A stretch of 52,337 nucleotides of DNA from Ornithinibacillus halophilus (GCF_900129485.1 NZ_FQVW01000020.1:1-52337), one strand, 5' to 3'. Counted from the stretch's first letter, positions 24,850 through 34,208 are shown. A program made the numbers and translations. The notes: generated from the letters alone by a model not told the origin.

Positions 24850-26598
24850 ATGTTTCAAGTATTTAAGAAATTAAGCTGGTTTTTTAAACATTATTGGAAA
24901 AGATATACATTTGCAATCGTTACATTAATAATTGCTAGTGCTATTGGATTAATTCCACCAAAATTAGTAGGTTACTCCATCGATCTCATACAATTTGAGA
25001 CGATGACAAGTCAAATTCTTGTTATGTTAATTGTTGCGTACCTGGCGTTAACATTTATTCATTACACGATTTCATTTTTCTGGGATTATACATTATTCGG
25101 GGGTGCAGCAATTTTAGAACGCTGGCAGCGCAGTCGATTAATGAATCATTTTTTGAAAATGACACCGACATTTTTTGGAAAGCACAAAACTGGTGACTTG
25201 ATGGCTCGAAGTACGAACGATTTGAAGGCAATTAGTATGACAGCAGGTTTCGGCGTACTTACACTGGTCGATGCAACAACATTTATGTTTATGTTAATTG
25301 CAATGATGGGCTTTACAATTAGTTGGTCCTTAACATTAGCAGCATTAATTCCATTACCAATTATGGCAATAGTGATGAATAAATACGGTGCTGCAATTCA
25401 TAAACGATTTACGAAGGCACAATCAGCATTTGGTGATATGAATAATAACGTACTTGAATCAATTCGTGGTGTTCGAGTTATTCGAGCATTTGTACAGGAA
25501 AAACAAGATGCCAATCGTTTTTATGATATGACAGAAGATGTTTATCAGAAGAATATTGCAGTGGCAAAAATTGATGCCTTGTTTGAACCGACGATGACGA
25601 TCTTAATTGGACTATCTTATACGATTGGTTTAGGTTATGGAGCTATTCAAGTATTCGAAAATAAAATTTCTTTAGGTGACCTAGTTACCTTTAATGTCTA
25701 TTTAGGGATGTTAATTTGGCCGATGTTTGCGGTCGGAGAACTAATCAATGTCATGCAACGAGGAAATGCGTCGCTTGATCGTGTTAATGAAACGATGGAT
25801 TATCAAGCAGATGTAAAAGATGTAGAAAGTCCAGTGTATGTCGATTCAGTTGAAAAAATTGATTTTGACTTTGTGACTTTTTCATATCCTCATACCAAAT
25901 CCAATCAGCTAGAAGGTATTAGTTTGCAAGTGAAAAAAGGTCAGACAATTGGTGTTGTTGGTAAAACTGGTGCTGGTAAAACAACTCTATTTAAATTACT
26001 TCTACGTCAGTATCCAGGAGTCCAAGGCAGCATTAAAATATCAGATGTTGACATTGATACGATTAGTCTAGATCAGATTCGTGAATGGATTGGTTATGTT
26101 CCACAAGACCAAATGATGTTCTCTAAGTCTATCCGTGAAAACATTCAATTTGGTAAAGAAGATGCGACAGACGAAGAGATTTATCGTGTTATGGAATTAG
26201 CCCACTTTTTAGAAGATATTAAAACACTACCAAAAGGATTGGATACACAAGTTGGTGAGAGTGGTGTCACGTTATCTGGTGGTCAAAAACAACGTGTTGC
26301 ACTTGCGAGGGCATTTATTAAAGATCCTGAGATATTAATATTAGACGATTCTTTATCTGCTGTAGATGGAAAAACTGAAGCAAATATTATTGCACATCTA
26401 CGAAAAGAGCGAATGAATAAAACAACATTTATTGCTGCACATAGGCTTTCTGCTGTAACACATGCGGATCATATTATTGTGCTAGAGGATGGGAAGATTT
26501 CAGAGGAAGGTACCCATGAAAAGTTAATGGCACAAGGAGGTTGGTATAAAGAGCAGTATGAAAACCAGCAGCTAGATGATGGGGAGGTGATCTCCTAA
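24850..26598 (+). CDS. bmrC: heterodimeric multidrug ABC exporter subunit, BmrC-like (YheI)
   Basis: This half-transporter has six membrane helices (about 15-305) fused to an ATPase domain, 582 residues. Walker A GKTGAGKTT is near 372, signature LSGGQKQR near 474 and Walker B ILILDDSLSAVD near 495. The residue after the Walker B Asp is Asp, not the catalytic Glu, which marks the degenerate ATP site partner of heterodimeric exporters such as BmrCD. Its gene overlaps the next exporter gene by one base (TAATG), so the two form one unit. It likely exports drugs or other amphipathic compounds. Expression is probably set by the leader peptide and terminators upstream. Confidence 0.88.
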   Translation: MFQVFKKLSWFFKHYWKRYTFAIVTLIIASAIGLIPPKLVGYSIDLIQFETMTSQILVMLIVAYLALTFIHYTISFFWDYTLFGGAAILERWQRSRLMNHFLKMTPTFFGKHKTGDLMARSTNDLKAISMTAGFGVLTLVDATTFMFMLIAMMGFTISWSLTLAALIPLPIMAIVMNKYGAAIHKRFTKAQSAFGDMNNNVLESIRGVRVIRAFVQEKQDANRFYDMTEDVYQKNIAVAKIDALFEPTMTILIGLSYTIGLGYGAIQVFENKISLGDLVTFNVYLGMLIWPMFAVGELINVMQRGNASLDRVNETMDYQADVKDVESPVYVDSVEKIDFDFVTFSYPHTKSNQLEGISLQVKKGQTIGVVGKTGAGKTTLFKLLLRQYPGVQGSIKISDVDIDTISLDQIREWIGYVPQDQMMFSKSIRENIQFGKEDATDEEIYRVMELAHFLEDIKTLPKGLDTQVGESGVTLSGGQKQRVALARAFIKDPEILILDDSLSAVDGKTEANIIAHLRKERMNKTTFIAAHRLSAVTHADHIIVLEDGKISEEGTHEKLMAQGGWYKEQYENQQLDDGEVIS

Positions 26599-28631
26599 TG
26601 AAGAAGAGATCAACAGAAAAACGATTATTACAATATGCACTTCAATTTAAACGTAGCATTATTTTTGGGATTATTTGTTTGGTTATCGCAACTGGACTGG
26701 AACTAGCTGGACCGTTAATTGCGAAAACAATTATTGATGACCATATTTTAGGAATTGAAGGTACGTGGGAAGAAGTAGAAGGAAACAACGATTCGGATAC
26801 GGTTAATTATCAAGATAAATACTTTAAGCGATCCGACCGGGTAACAGAAAATGATCATCCTGTAGCGACCGTTAGCTTGCTACAAGTAAATCGAGATTAT
26901 TACTTCATTGAAGAAGAGATCCCTTTACAAGGTCAACGAACGGTAGAAGAAGGAATGATATCCATTGAATTAGCTGATGAAACAGTAACCGTTGAGGGAG
27001 AAAAAATCGCTTTATCTGAAGTTTACGCGTTCTTTAAACCTGAACAGAAGCCAATCTTGCTATTACTTGGGTTATATATGGGGTTATTAGCGATTGCGGC
27101 AGTATTTCAATTTTATCAAACATTTATTTTGCAAAAAGCATCGAATCAAATCGTTAAGAAGATGCGTAATGATGTATTTGCTCATACTCAACGAATTCCA
27201 ATTAATTACTTCGTAGATCAACCAGCTGGAAAAATTGTAGCTAGAATTACGAATGATACAGAAGCTATCAGAGATTTGTATGAACGAGTACTTTCTATTG
27301 TTGTGACGAGTATTGTATATATGGCTGGGATATTTATTGTACTTTTCATTTTAGATGCAAAGTTAGCGGCATGGTGTTTATTGTTAATTCCACTGATAAT
27401 CGTTTGGTCTAAAGTGTATAAATATTATGGTACGAAATATAACAAAGTCATTCGTTCTACCAATAGTGAAATTAATGGAAATATAAATGAAGCGATTCAA
27501 GGAATGACAATTATTCAGGCATTCCGTCGTGAGAAGAAAACAAAAGAAGAATTTGAAGTATTGAATGAAAGGCATTTTAATTACCAAAGGAAATTAGTAA
27601 AACTAAGTGCACTTACTTCATGGAACTTAGTTAACGTTTTCCGTAATTTAGCGTTTGTTGCATTTATATGGTACTTTGGTTCATCATCTTTAGGACCGGA
27701 ATCGATTATATCCATTGGGATGCTCTATGCTATCGTTGATTTGTTAACTCGATTATTTGAACCAGTGAATGATATCGTTAACCAATTGCCACTAATTGAA
27801 CAGGCGAGGGTAGCTGGTGGTAGAGTATTCGAATTAATGGATCTTGATGGAGAAGAAGTAGTAAATGACAAAATACCAAGATATGATGGCAATATAAAAT
27901 TTGATAAGGTGTCCTTTGCTTATGAGGAAGATGAATATGTACTAAAAAATATTTCATTAGAGGTAAAAGCAGGGCAAACAGCAGCTTTTGTTGGTCATAC
28001 AGGCTCTGGTAAAAGTTCAATCATGAATTTATTATTCCGTTTTTATGACCCACAAAAAGGAAAAATAACAATCGATGGTAACAATACTAAAGAATGGTCT
28101 AGACAACAAGTACGTAGTCATATGGGCATTGTGTTACAAGATCCATTCTTGTTCTCGGGGACAATTATTTCAAACGTAACGATGAATGACCCTTCCATTT
28201 CACGAGAAGCTGCAATTAATGCATTGAAAGCTGTTGGTGCCGAACGATTTATTGAAAAACTCCCTGGTAAATATGATGAGAAAGTGACGGAAGGTGGAAG
28301 TACCTTCTCGTTAGGGGAAAGACAATTAATTTCTTTTGCTAGAGCTTTAGCATTTGATCCAGCAATCCTAATACTAGATGAAGCAACAGCCAATATTGAC
28401 ACAGAAACAGAGAATATTATTCAGTATGCTCTAGATATATTGAAAAAAGGAAGAACGACACTTGTTATTGCCCATCGCTTATCAACGATTCAGCAAGCAG
28501 ATACCATATTTGTACTTGAAAATGGTACAATAAAAGAACAAGGAAACCACAATAAGTTAATTGATGAAAAAGGAATTTACTATCAAATGTATCAAATGCA
28601 AAGAGGTAGTACACAAAAAGCAGTGGGTTAA
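26598..28631 (+). CDS. bmrD: heterodimeric multidrug ABC exporter subunit, BmrD-like (YheH)
   Basis: This is the larger half of the exporter pair, 677 residues. Between membrane helices 1 and 2 lies an extra hydrophilic domain of about 100 residues (about 50-150, rich in Glu and Asp), the extracellular insert found in BmrD. The ATPase domain has Walker A GHTGSGKSS near 466, a modified signature SLGERQ near 569 and a canonical Walker B ILILDEATANID near 591 with the catalytic Glu. Together with the partner's Asp, only one of the two ATP sites should be fully active. The gene follows its partner with a one-base overlap. Confidence 0.88.
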   Translation: MKKRSTEKRLLQYALQFKRSIIFGIICLVIATGLELAGPLIAKTIIDDHILGIEGTWEEVEGNNDSDTVNYQDKYFKRSDRVTENDHPVATVSLLQVNRDYYFIEEEIPLQGQRTVEEGMISIELADETVTVEGEKIALSEVYAFFKPEQKPILLLLGLYMGLLAIAAVFQFYQTFILQKASNQIVKKMRNDVFAHTQRIPINYFVDQPAGKIVARITNDTEAIRDLYERVLSIVVTSIVYMAGIFIVLFILDAKLAAWCLLLIPLIIVWSKVYKYYGTKYNKVIRSTNSEINGNINEAIQGMTIIQAFRREKKTKEEFEVLNERHFNYQRKLVKLSALTSWNLVNVFRNLAFVAFIWYFGSSSLGPESIISIGMLYAIVDLLTRLFEPVNDIVNQLPLIEQARVAGGRVFELMDLDGEEVVNDKIPRYDGNIKFDKVSFAYEEDEYVLKNISLEVKAGQTAAFVGHTGSGKSSIMNLLFRFYDPQKGKITIDGNNTKEWSRQQVRSHMGIVLQDPFLFSGTIISNVTMNDPSISREAAINALKAVGAERFIEKLPGKYDEKVTEGGSTFSLGERQLISFARALAFDPAILILDEATANIDTETENIIQYALDILKKGRTTLVIAHRLSTIQQADTIFVLENGTIKEQGNHNKLIDEKGIYYQMYQMQRGSTQKAVG

Positions 28632-28680
28632 TCCCTATCAAATTGTGAGATTCCAATAAGTGATTACAGGTGGGAAATGA

Positions 28681-29502
28681 ATGCGTGATGATGAACAGTA
28701 TAAAAACGATATTATTGATGAAGACCTTTATGAAGAACTTGATGAGGAAACGCTTCTAGAGCTGGTTGAAGAGGAAAGGAAAAAGGCATTATTACGAGCG
28801 AGGCAAGAAAAGAATCAAAAGCCCAAAAGCCCTTTTCCTAAATGGGTATTTTGGTTAATTGCATTAGCGATGTTACTTAATGTAATAGCACTATTGCCTC
28901 AAACTGTTTCCATACCAGCAATAGAATTTATCAAGACATCTACGAGGCTATCTGCTCAAGATGATATCAAAATGTATAAAGAAGCCGTTGTTGTCATTGA
29001 AACGAATGATAGCAAAGGTACAGGATTCTCAATCGATGCTGAAGGAACCATCATCACGAATCACCATGTAATTGAGGGAGAAGAAAAGGTAACGGTCGCT
29101 TTTCCAGAGCAGGGACTATTTAGTGGAGAAGTGGTAGCGACTTTTCCTGAAGTTGATTTAGCAGTTGTAAAAACAGATGGAGAGGGATTTCCCTATTTAA
29201 GTTTGGCTGATAAAACGGAATTTGAGCCAGGTGAGGCCATTTACTTTATTGGTAATCCACTAGCATTTAATGGAATAGCAAATGAAGGGACAATTTTAGA
29301 TTATCTTCAATTATCCAGTTGGCCAGAAAATACAGAGGTTATTATGATTGAAGCCCCAGTTTATCGGGGAAATAGTGGAAGTCCAATAATTAATAAAGAT
29401 GGAAAAGTAATTGGTGTTATCTTTGCCACATTGAATCATGATGATTATGGGAAAGTCGGCTTGTTTGTACCAATTGATTATTATTATGAGAAAATTAGGT
29501 AA
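28681..29502 (+). CDS. membrane-anchored trypsin-like serine protease
   Basis: The protein has 273 residues. The first 50 are cytoplasmic, acidic then Lys/Arg-rich (coiled-coil-like). One membrane helix spans about 55-73, then an extracellular chymotrypsin-fold protease domain follows. The triad is visible: His129 in TNHHVI, Asp159 in EVDLAVVK and Ser232 in GNSGSP. Unlike HtrA proteins there is no PDZ domain after the protease domain. This suggests a role in extracytoplasmic protein processing or quality control, substrate unknown. It begins about 50 bp after the exporter operon and could be co-transcribed, since I see no terminator between them. Confidence 0.85.
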   Translation: MRDDEQYKNDIIDEDLYEELDEETLLELVEEERKKALLRARQEKNQKPKSPFPKWVFWLIALAMLLNVIALLPQTVSIPAIEFIKTSTRLSAQDDIKMYKEAVVVIETNDSKGTGFSIDAEGTIITNHHVIEGEEKVTVAFPEQGLFSGEVVATFPEVDLAVVKTDGEGFPYLSLADKTEFEPGEAIYFIGNPLAFNGIANEGTILDYLQLSSWPENTEVIMIEAPVYRGNSGSPIINKDGKVIGVIFATLNHDDYGKVGLFVPIDYYYEKIR

Positions 29503-29517
29503 TTGTATAAATGACAT

Positions 29518-29692
29518 GGACATTTAATGCGTTATTCTCACAATCAAGCCTTATTTATTAATTATATGGACATATGGTACGTTATTTAACAAAGATTAGG
29601 GGGAAATAGTCCTCTCTTTGGCAAATAAAGGAATAAATGTCCTTGAAAGTCAAAAAAAAGTCATTTTGTCACTAATAACGGAATAGATGTCC
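29518..29692. repeat. 175-bp nested inverted-repeat element, copy A
   Basis: Outer ends: GGACATTTAATGCGTTATT at 29518-29536 and AATAACGGAATAGATGTCC at 29674-29692, inverted with 16 of 19 matches. Inner pair: GGACATATGGTACGTTATTT (from 29568) and GGAATAAATGTCC (about 29630-29642). A second copy of exactly the same length lies at 34248-34422. No coding capacity is seen. The layout resembles a miniature inverted-repeat element or an RNA that folds into a long stem. Confidence 0.75.
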
Positions 29693-29714
29693 GTTTGTAA
29701 TCATAAAACGAGAT

Positions 29715-29750
29715 AAAAAATGAACAAGGGGCCATCCCTTGTTCATTTTC
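29715..29750. terminator. bidirectional terminator between protease gene and yhdB
   Basis: TGAACAAGGG (29721-29730) pairs with CCCTTGTTCA (29736-29745); A-run before and T-run after. Confidence 0.88.
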
Positions 29751-29764
29751 TTATCGTTCAAACA

Positions 29765-30004
29765 TTAGACTTCCATTATTGCTTGTGGTACTTGGTGTTT
29801 CATTGCATGGTCAATATAATAAAGTAAACTATCGTGTGAACTTAATATTTTTTGTTCATCTAATGAATAATGGTAAGCATGTAAAAAGTGTTGTATTTTT
29901 TTGGATAACAAATCGTCATTGGTTCGAACCATTAATACTAATAAATCATCCCATTGGCCCCAAAGCGTGTAATACAAAGCTTTGTCATAATCTGGAATAT
30001 CCAT
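29765..30004 (-). CDS. yhdB: YhdB-like protein
   Basis: This small soluble protein of 79 residues is rich in aromatic and acidic residues (DIPDYDKALYYTLWGQWDDL at the start). It resembles the short YhdB family of bacilli, whose role is unknown. There is no signal peptide or membrane helix. A very good AAGGAGGGG stands before the ATG at 30004, and a terminator follows, so it is a real single gene. It faces away from the neighbouring yhcN gene. The family call rests on memory of the pattern and should be taken as moderate. Confidence 0.6.
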   Translation of the reverse strand: MDIPDYDKALYYTLWGQWDDLLVLMVRTNDDLLSKKIQHFLHAYHYSLDEQKILSSHDSLLYYIDHAMKHQVPQAIMEV

Positions 30005-30112
30005 TAATTCCCCTCCTTAATCCAAGGGTAATTATAGTTTCCCCGTATTATATATATATTTGCAAAAACAATTTGGTGTACCTACCAATTTAAGGTTTAC
30101 GGGACTCAAACA

Positions 30113-30142
30113 GTATATTCCCCAAGTTTACGTTTGATACTA
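30113..30142 (+). promoter_or_regulatory. possible sporulation (sigma-F/G-like) promoter of yhcN
   Basis: GTATA (30113-30117) and GATACTA (30136-30142), 18 bp apart, resemble forespore sigma-factor boxes and sit about 35 bp before the ATG. Confidence 0.45.
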
Positions 30143-30175
30143 ATCACAAACCTAAAAGGAGGAATGGATTGATTT

Positions 30176-30829
30176 ATGAAAAAACAAATCATTAGTGCTC
30201 TTGCCGTTACAAGCTTGTTAGCAGGTTGTGCCGATAACGAAGAAGGTCAACGATATAACCCTGATGCTTTGAATGACAATAATAATGTGCAACCGACACG
30301 TTTTGGTGGTGAAGATGGAAATCAGCTAGAAGAGCGTAATTACACGATGGAGCGTGGAATGGAACGCAATTTTGACAGAAACAACAATAATAATCGTAAC
30401 AACAATTTTATAAATACACGAAATCGCGAAAATACAAATGGACAAGCCGACCGATATGATGTAGCCGAAGAAGCTGCAGAACAAATTTCTAATAACGTTG
30501 AGGAAATTGACCGTGCCTATGTATTAACAACTGACAATAATGCATATGTAGCTGCTCAGTTGGATGTTAATGAGCGTAATAATGGAAATGGCAACGTAAA
30601 AAATAATAACAATCGTGGTGACGATTTAACAGATGAAGTTAAAGAAGAAATCGCTGATATTGTAAAGTCGGTGGATAACGATATCGATAATGTATATGTT
30701 TCCACTAATCCAGACTTTATGGATTTGACAAATAATTATGTTAGGGATGCGAATAATGGTGAACCTGTAGAAGGGTTTTTTGATCAAATGGGAAATATGA
30801 TTGAACGACTATTCCCACAAAATCGTTAA
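30176..30829 (+). CDS. YhcN/YlaJ-family sporulation lipoprotein
   Basis: This lipoprotein has 217 residues with signal peptide and lipobox L-L-A-G-C (Cys18). A spacer of about 50 residues, very rich in Asn, Arg and Gly, leads to the YhcN/YlaJ domain (about 95-205). The domain shows the family's two matched halves: AEEAAEQISNNVEEIDRAYV with NNAYVAAQLD, and KEEIADIVKSVDNDIDNVYV. Such proteins locate to the forespore inner membrane and support normal outgrowth. AAAGGAGG (30155-30162) is 13 bp from the ATG, slightly far. A terminator follows. The Asn-rich linker looks species-specific. Confidence 0.88.
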   Translation: MKKQIISALAVTSLLAGCADNEEGQRYNPDALNDNNNVQPTRFGGEDGNQLEERNYTMERGMERNFDRNNNNNRNNNFINTRNRENTNGQADRYDVAEEAAEQISNNVEEIDRAYVLTTDNNAYVAAQLDVNERNNGNGNVKNNNNRGDDLTDEVKEEIADIVKSVDNDIDNVYVSTNPDFMDLTNNYVRDANNGEPVEGFFDQMGNMIERLFPQNR

Positions 30830-30835
30830 TTTTCT

Positions 30836-30868
30836 AATGGGTGCTACTTAGTGTAGTACCCATTTTTT
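30836..30868 (+). terminator. intrinsic terminator of yhcN
   Basis: AATGGGTGCTAC (30836-30847) pairs with GTAGTACCCATT (30853-30864, one wobble), then TTTT. Confidence 0.9.
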
Positions 30869-30874
30869 AGTCTT

Positions 30875-30915
30875 TTGCCGAAAACTTAAACATATGCTAA
30901 TGTTATACATATAAT
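30875..30915 (+). promoter_or_regulatory. candidate promoter(s) of the yrrT-luxS-mccAB operon
   Basis: TATAAT (30910-30915) has TTAAAC (30886-30891) 18 bp upstream. An alternative is TTGCCG (30875-30880) with TAATGT (30898-30903), 17 bp apart. I see no S-box or T-box structure in the short leader. Confidence 0.4.
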
Positions 30916-30963
30916 TCATATTAAACATAGCTTATTACTATGATTAATATGGGAGTTGAAAAA

Positions 30964-31602
30964 ATGGGAAGAGAATTCCTAGGGATTTTTGAAGAATGGG
31001 CAGAAAGTTATGATCAAACAGTTATAGGAGCTAACCCACAATATGAAGAAGTGTTTAAAGATTATGATATAATTTTGGATAAAGTTGTAGAAAACACTTA
31101 TGGAACAGTCTTAGAGTTTGGAACAGGTACGGGAAATTTGTCAAAAAGGCTTTTAGAAGCGGGACATCAAGTGATTGGAATTGAACCCTCTACAGCAATG
31201 CGTGATATTGCTCAAGAGAAAATTCCAGATTTAGAAGTGCTTGATGGAGATTTTATTAATTTTCCTGAACAATCAGTTCCTATTAATACAATAACAAGTA
31301 CCTATGCGTTTCATCATTTAACTGATTATGAGAAGGAAAAAGCAGTAAGTCAATTCTACGATATTTTATCAACAGATGGGAAAATCGTGTTTGCTGATAC
31401 AGTCTTTGAATCAATGACAGCAAAGCAAAAGATGATACAGGATGCAATCAATAAAGGATTTAAAGATTTAGAAGCAGATCTCAACCGAGAATATTATCCT
31501 ACTCTAGACGTGATAGAACGTATTTTTACAACGAACAACTTTGAATTAACGTATCAACAAATGAATGATTTTGTATGGTTGCTCATAGCTAATAAGAGAT
31601 AA
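30964..31602 (+). CDS. yrrT: YrrT-like SAM-dependent methyltransferase
   Basis: This class I methyltransferase of 212 residues has motif I VLEFGTGTGNLSKRLL near residue 47 and motif post-I VIGIEPS near 70, then LDGDFINFP and an F-H-H-L segment. It heads an operon for turning homocysteine into cysteine, as yrrT does in B. subtilis. Its own substrate is not known, but it yields S-adenosylhomocysteine, the input for the following genes. A start at 30940 is in frame, yet ATG 30964 follows GGGAGTTG properly and gives the 212-213 residues seen in Bacillus. luxS follows after 24 bp. Confidence 0.85.
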   Translation: MGREFLGIFEEWAESYDQTVIGANPQYEEVFKDYDIILDKVVENTYGTVLEFGTGTGNLSKRLLEAGHQVIGIEPSTAMRDIAQEKIPDLEVLDGDFINFPEQSVPINTITSTYAFHHLTDYEKEKAVSQFYDILSTDGKIVFADTVFESMTAKQKMIQDAINKGFKDLEADLNREYYPTLDVIERIFTTNNFELTYQQMNDFVWLLIANKR

Positions 31603-31626
31603 TGATTTTAAAAGGGAGAGAATGCA

Positions 31627-32088
31627 ATGACTAAGAAAATGAATGTAGAAAGCTTCAACCTAGATCATACAAAAGTGAAAGCACCATATGTGAGATTAGT
31701 TGGTGTAACAGAAGGGGCAAACGGCGATAAAGTATATAAATACGATATTCGTTTCAAACAACCTAACAAGGAACATATGGAAATGGCAGGGTTACACTCC
31801 ATCGAGCATTTAATGGCCGAAAATATTCGTAATCATATGGATAATGTCCTTGATATTAGTCCTATGGGTTGTCAAACAGGGTTTTACTTGTCAATTTTGA
31901 ACAATGATGATTTCGATGCAGTGTTAACAACATTAGAAAAAACGTTAAAAGATGTGATAGCAGCTGATGAAGTTCCCGCATGTAATGAAGTGCAATGTGG
32001 ATGGGCAGCTAACCACAGCTTAGAAGGTGCAAAAGAAATTGCACGCGACATGTTAAACAAAAAAGATGGATGGCGTGAAGTCTTTTAG
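31627..32088 (+). CDS. luxS: S-ribosylhomocysteine lyase LuxS
   Basis: LuxS cleaves S-ribosylhomocysteine to homocysteine and DPD, the precursor of autoinducer-2. Metal ligands are His57 and His61 in H-S-I-E-H and Cys124 in V-Q-C-G-W. Catalytic Cys82 is in P-M-G-C-Q-T-G-F and Glu60 is present. Its 153 residues are standard. In this operon it stands where B. subtilis carries mtnN (the nucleosidase that makes the LuxS substrate), so homocysteine made here passes directly to MccA. RBS GGGAGAG precedes ATG 31627. Confidence 0.96.
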   Translation: MTKKMNVESFNLDHTKVKAPYVRLVGVTEGANGDKVYKYDIRFKQPNKEHMEMAGLHSIEHLMAENIRNHMDNVLDISPMGCQTGFYLSILNNDDFDAVLTTLEKTLKDVIAADEVPACNEVQCGWAANHSLEGAKEIARDMLNKKDGWREVF

Positions 32089-32135
32089 GTTTTCATTTGG
32101 CAATAACAATACGATAAGTATGAGAAGGGGAAATC

Positions 32136-33071
32136 ATGACTATTTATCATTCGATTCAAGAGTTAATAGGTCATACACCTTTACTAAAGATAAAGAATTT
32201 CCCTATTCCTGAAGATGTTCATATTTATGCTAAGCTGGAATTTCTCAATCCTGGAGGAAGTGTGAAAGATCGCTTAGGTGTCGAATTGATCCGTGACGCA
32301 CTTTCTTCAGGAAACTTAAAGCCAGGTGGCACAATAATTGAACCAACTGCAGGAAATACGGGAATTGGATTGGCAATTGCAGCGAAAGAATATGATTTGA
32401 ACGTTATTTTTTGTGTACCAGAACATTTTAGCCAAGAAAAACAAGTGATTATGCAAGCACTAGGAGCTGAAATCGTTCATACACCTAAAGAACATGGGAT
32501 GAAAGGTGCAATCGAAAAAACAACTCAATTATTGAAACAAATTCCACACAGTTACTCTCCACAACAATTTTCAAATCAAGCAAATCCCAATGCGTATTAT
32601 AAGACCTTAGGACCTGAAATATGGAATGACCTTGAAGGCAAGGTTAATGTCTTTATTGCAGGTGCCGGAACAGGTGGTACGTTTATCGGCACTTCTAAAT
32701 TTCTAAAAGAAAAAAATCCAACAATAAAAACGATCATTGTAGAACCAGAAGGATCAATAATTGCAGGTGGTGAACCAGGACCACATCGTACGGAAGGCAT
32801 TGGAATGGAATTTTTACCATCGTATATGGAGCCGAATTATTTCAATGATATTTACACTGTTTCCGATGATCATGCTTTTCAAATGGTGGAGGATTTAGCA
32901 AAGTTTGAGAGTCTACTTGTAGGCAGCTCTTCAGGATCAGCAATGTATGCTGCACTTGAAGAGGCAAAAATGGCGAAAGCTGGAACAACGATTGTAACGG
33001 TTTTTCCTGATGGAAGTGATCGTTACATTAGCAAAAACATCTATCAAGAAGTAGAAAGTAAAGAGGTGTAA
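32136..33071 (+). CDS. mccA: O-acetylserine-dependent cystathionine beta-synthase MccA
   Basis: This PLP enzyme of 311 residues is related to cysteine synthase. MccA joins homocysteine with O-acetylserine to make cystathionine. The PLP lysine is Lys44 in NPGGSVKDR. The phosphate-binding G-T-G-G-T-F and the substrate loop TAGNTGIGLA near residue 70 are present. Its place between luxS and mccB, the reverse transsulfuration partner, supports mccA rather than cysK. RBS GAAGGGG; stop 2 bp before the mccB ATG, so the two are translationally linked. Confidence 0.9.
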   Translation: MTIYHSIQELIGHTPLLKIKNFPIPEDVHIYAKLEFLNPGGSVKDRLGVELIRDALSSGNLKPGGTIIEPTAGNTGIGLAIAAKEYDLNVIFCVPEHFSQEKQVIMQALGAEIVHTPKEHGMKGAIEKTTQLLKQIPHSYSPQQFSNQANPNAYYKTLGPEIWNDLEGKVNVFIAGAGTGGTFIGTSKFLKEKNPTIKTIIVEPEGSIIAGGEPGPHRTEGIGMEFLPSYMEPNYFNDIYTVSDDHAFQMVEDLAKFESLLVGSSSGSAMYAALEEAKMAKAGTTIVTVFPDGSDRYISKNIYQEVESKEV

Positions 33072-33073
33072 AA

Positions 33074-34207
33074 ATGAAAGCAAAAACAAAAATGGTACAT
33101 GGAGGAATCACTCGTGACGAACAAACAGGTGCTGTTTCCGTACCGATCTATCAAGTAAGCACTTATAAACAAGATGGGGTTGGAAACTTTCGGGGGTATG
33201 AATATTCACGGACAGGAAACCCAACTCGTCATGCCTTAGAAGAAGTGATCGCTGATTTAGAGAATGGCCATGCTGGATTTGCATTTGGTTCAGGAATGGC
33301 TGCAATCACTTCTGTTATGATGCTTTTTAATTCAGGAGACCATATTGTAATGACAGATGATGTTTACGGTGGTTCGTATCGTTTGATGACAAAAGTTTTG
33401 AACCGCTTTGAATTAGACCATAGTTTTGTAGACACAAGTTTTCCAGAGCAAGTAGAAAATGCAATCCAAGAAAACACGAAAGCACTATTTATAGAAACGC
33501 CTACAAACCCACTATTAAAAACAACAGACATTCGTAAAATGGCTGAAATTGCTAAGAAGCATAATCTACTATTAATTGTGGATAATACTTTTGCAAGTCC
33601 ATACTGGCAGCAACCTCTAGATTTTGGTGCGGATATTGTACTTCATAGTGCAACCAAATATATTGGTGGTCATAGTGATGTTGTTGCAGGACTTGTTGTT
33701 GTAGGTACAGAAAAATTAGCAGAAGATCTTCATTTTATTCAAAACTCAGTTGGAGCTGTTTTAGGGCCACAGGATTCGTGGCTGCTACTGAGAGGAATAA
33801 AAACCTTAGCATTAAGGATGGAAGCAATTGAGAAAAACACAAAAGACATTATAGAATTTTTACAAAAACATGATAAAGTAACTAAAATTTATTACCCTGG
33901 ACTTGAAGACCATCGCGATCATGAACTAGCAAAGTCCCAGACATCTGGCTTTGGAGGTATGGTCTCCTTTGACGTAGGAAGCGAAGAACTAGCAGAACAA
34001 GTTTTAGCAAAAGTGAAGTACTTTACTTTGGCAGAAAGCTTAGGAGCCGTTGAAAGTTTAATTTCACTACCAGCCAAAATGACCCATGCATCCATCCCAA
34101 GAGATCGTAGAATTGAATTAGGGATTACAGATGGATTAATTCGTGTATCTGTAGGAATAGAAGATAGTGAAGATCTAATTGAAGACTTAAAACAAGCGAT
34201 GAAATAA
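33074..34207 (+). CDS. mccB: cystathionine gamma-lyase / homocysteine gamma-lyase MccB
   Basis: This PLP enzyme of the Cys/Met metabolism family (377 residues) splits cystathionine into cysteine, 2-oxobutyrate and ammonia. The PLP lysine is Lys195 in HSATKYIGGHSD. The YSRTGNPTR motif (45-52) and the SLGAVESLISLPAKMTHASI segment near 320 mark the family. The gene starts 2 bp after mccA with the ribosome site AGAGGTG inside its end. The operon ends at the terminator 34210-34240. Confidence 0.93.
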   Translation: MKAKTKMVHGGITRDEQTGAVSVPIYQVSTYKQDGVGNFRGYEYSRTGNPTRHALEEVIADLENGHAGFAFGSGMAAITSVMMLFNSGDHIVMTDDVYGGSYRLMTKVLNRFELDHSFVDTSFPEQVENAIQENTKALFIETPTNPLLKTTDIRKMAEIAKKHNLLLIVDNTFASPYWQQPLDFGADIVLHSATKYIGGHSDVVAGLVVVGTEKLAEDLHFIQNSVGAVLGPQDSWLLLRGIKTLALRMEAIEKNTKDIIEFLQKHDKVTKIYYPGLEDHRDHELAKSQTSGFGGMVSFDVGSEELAEQVLAKVKYFTLAESLGAVESLISLPAKMTHASIPRDRRIELGITDGLIRVSVGIEDSEDLIEDLKQAMK

Positions 34208-34208
34208 C

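Noticed and set aside
30870-30963. S-box (SAM) riboswitch before yrrT
   Set aside because: The space is under 100 nt and lacks the S-box core.
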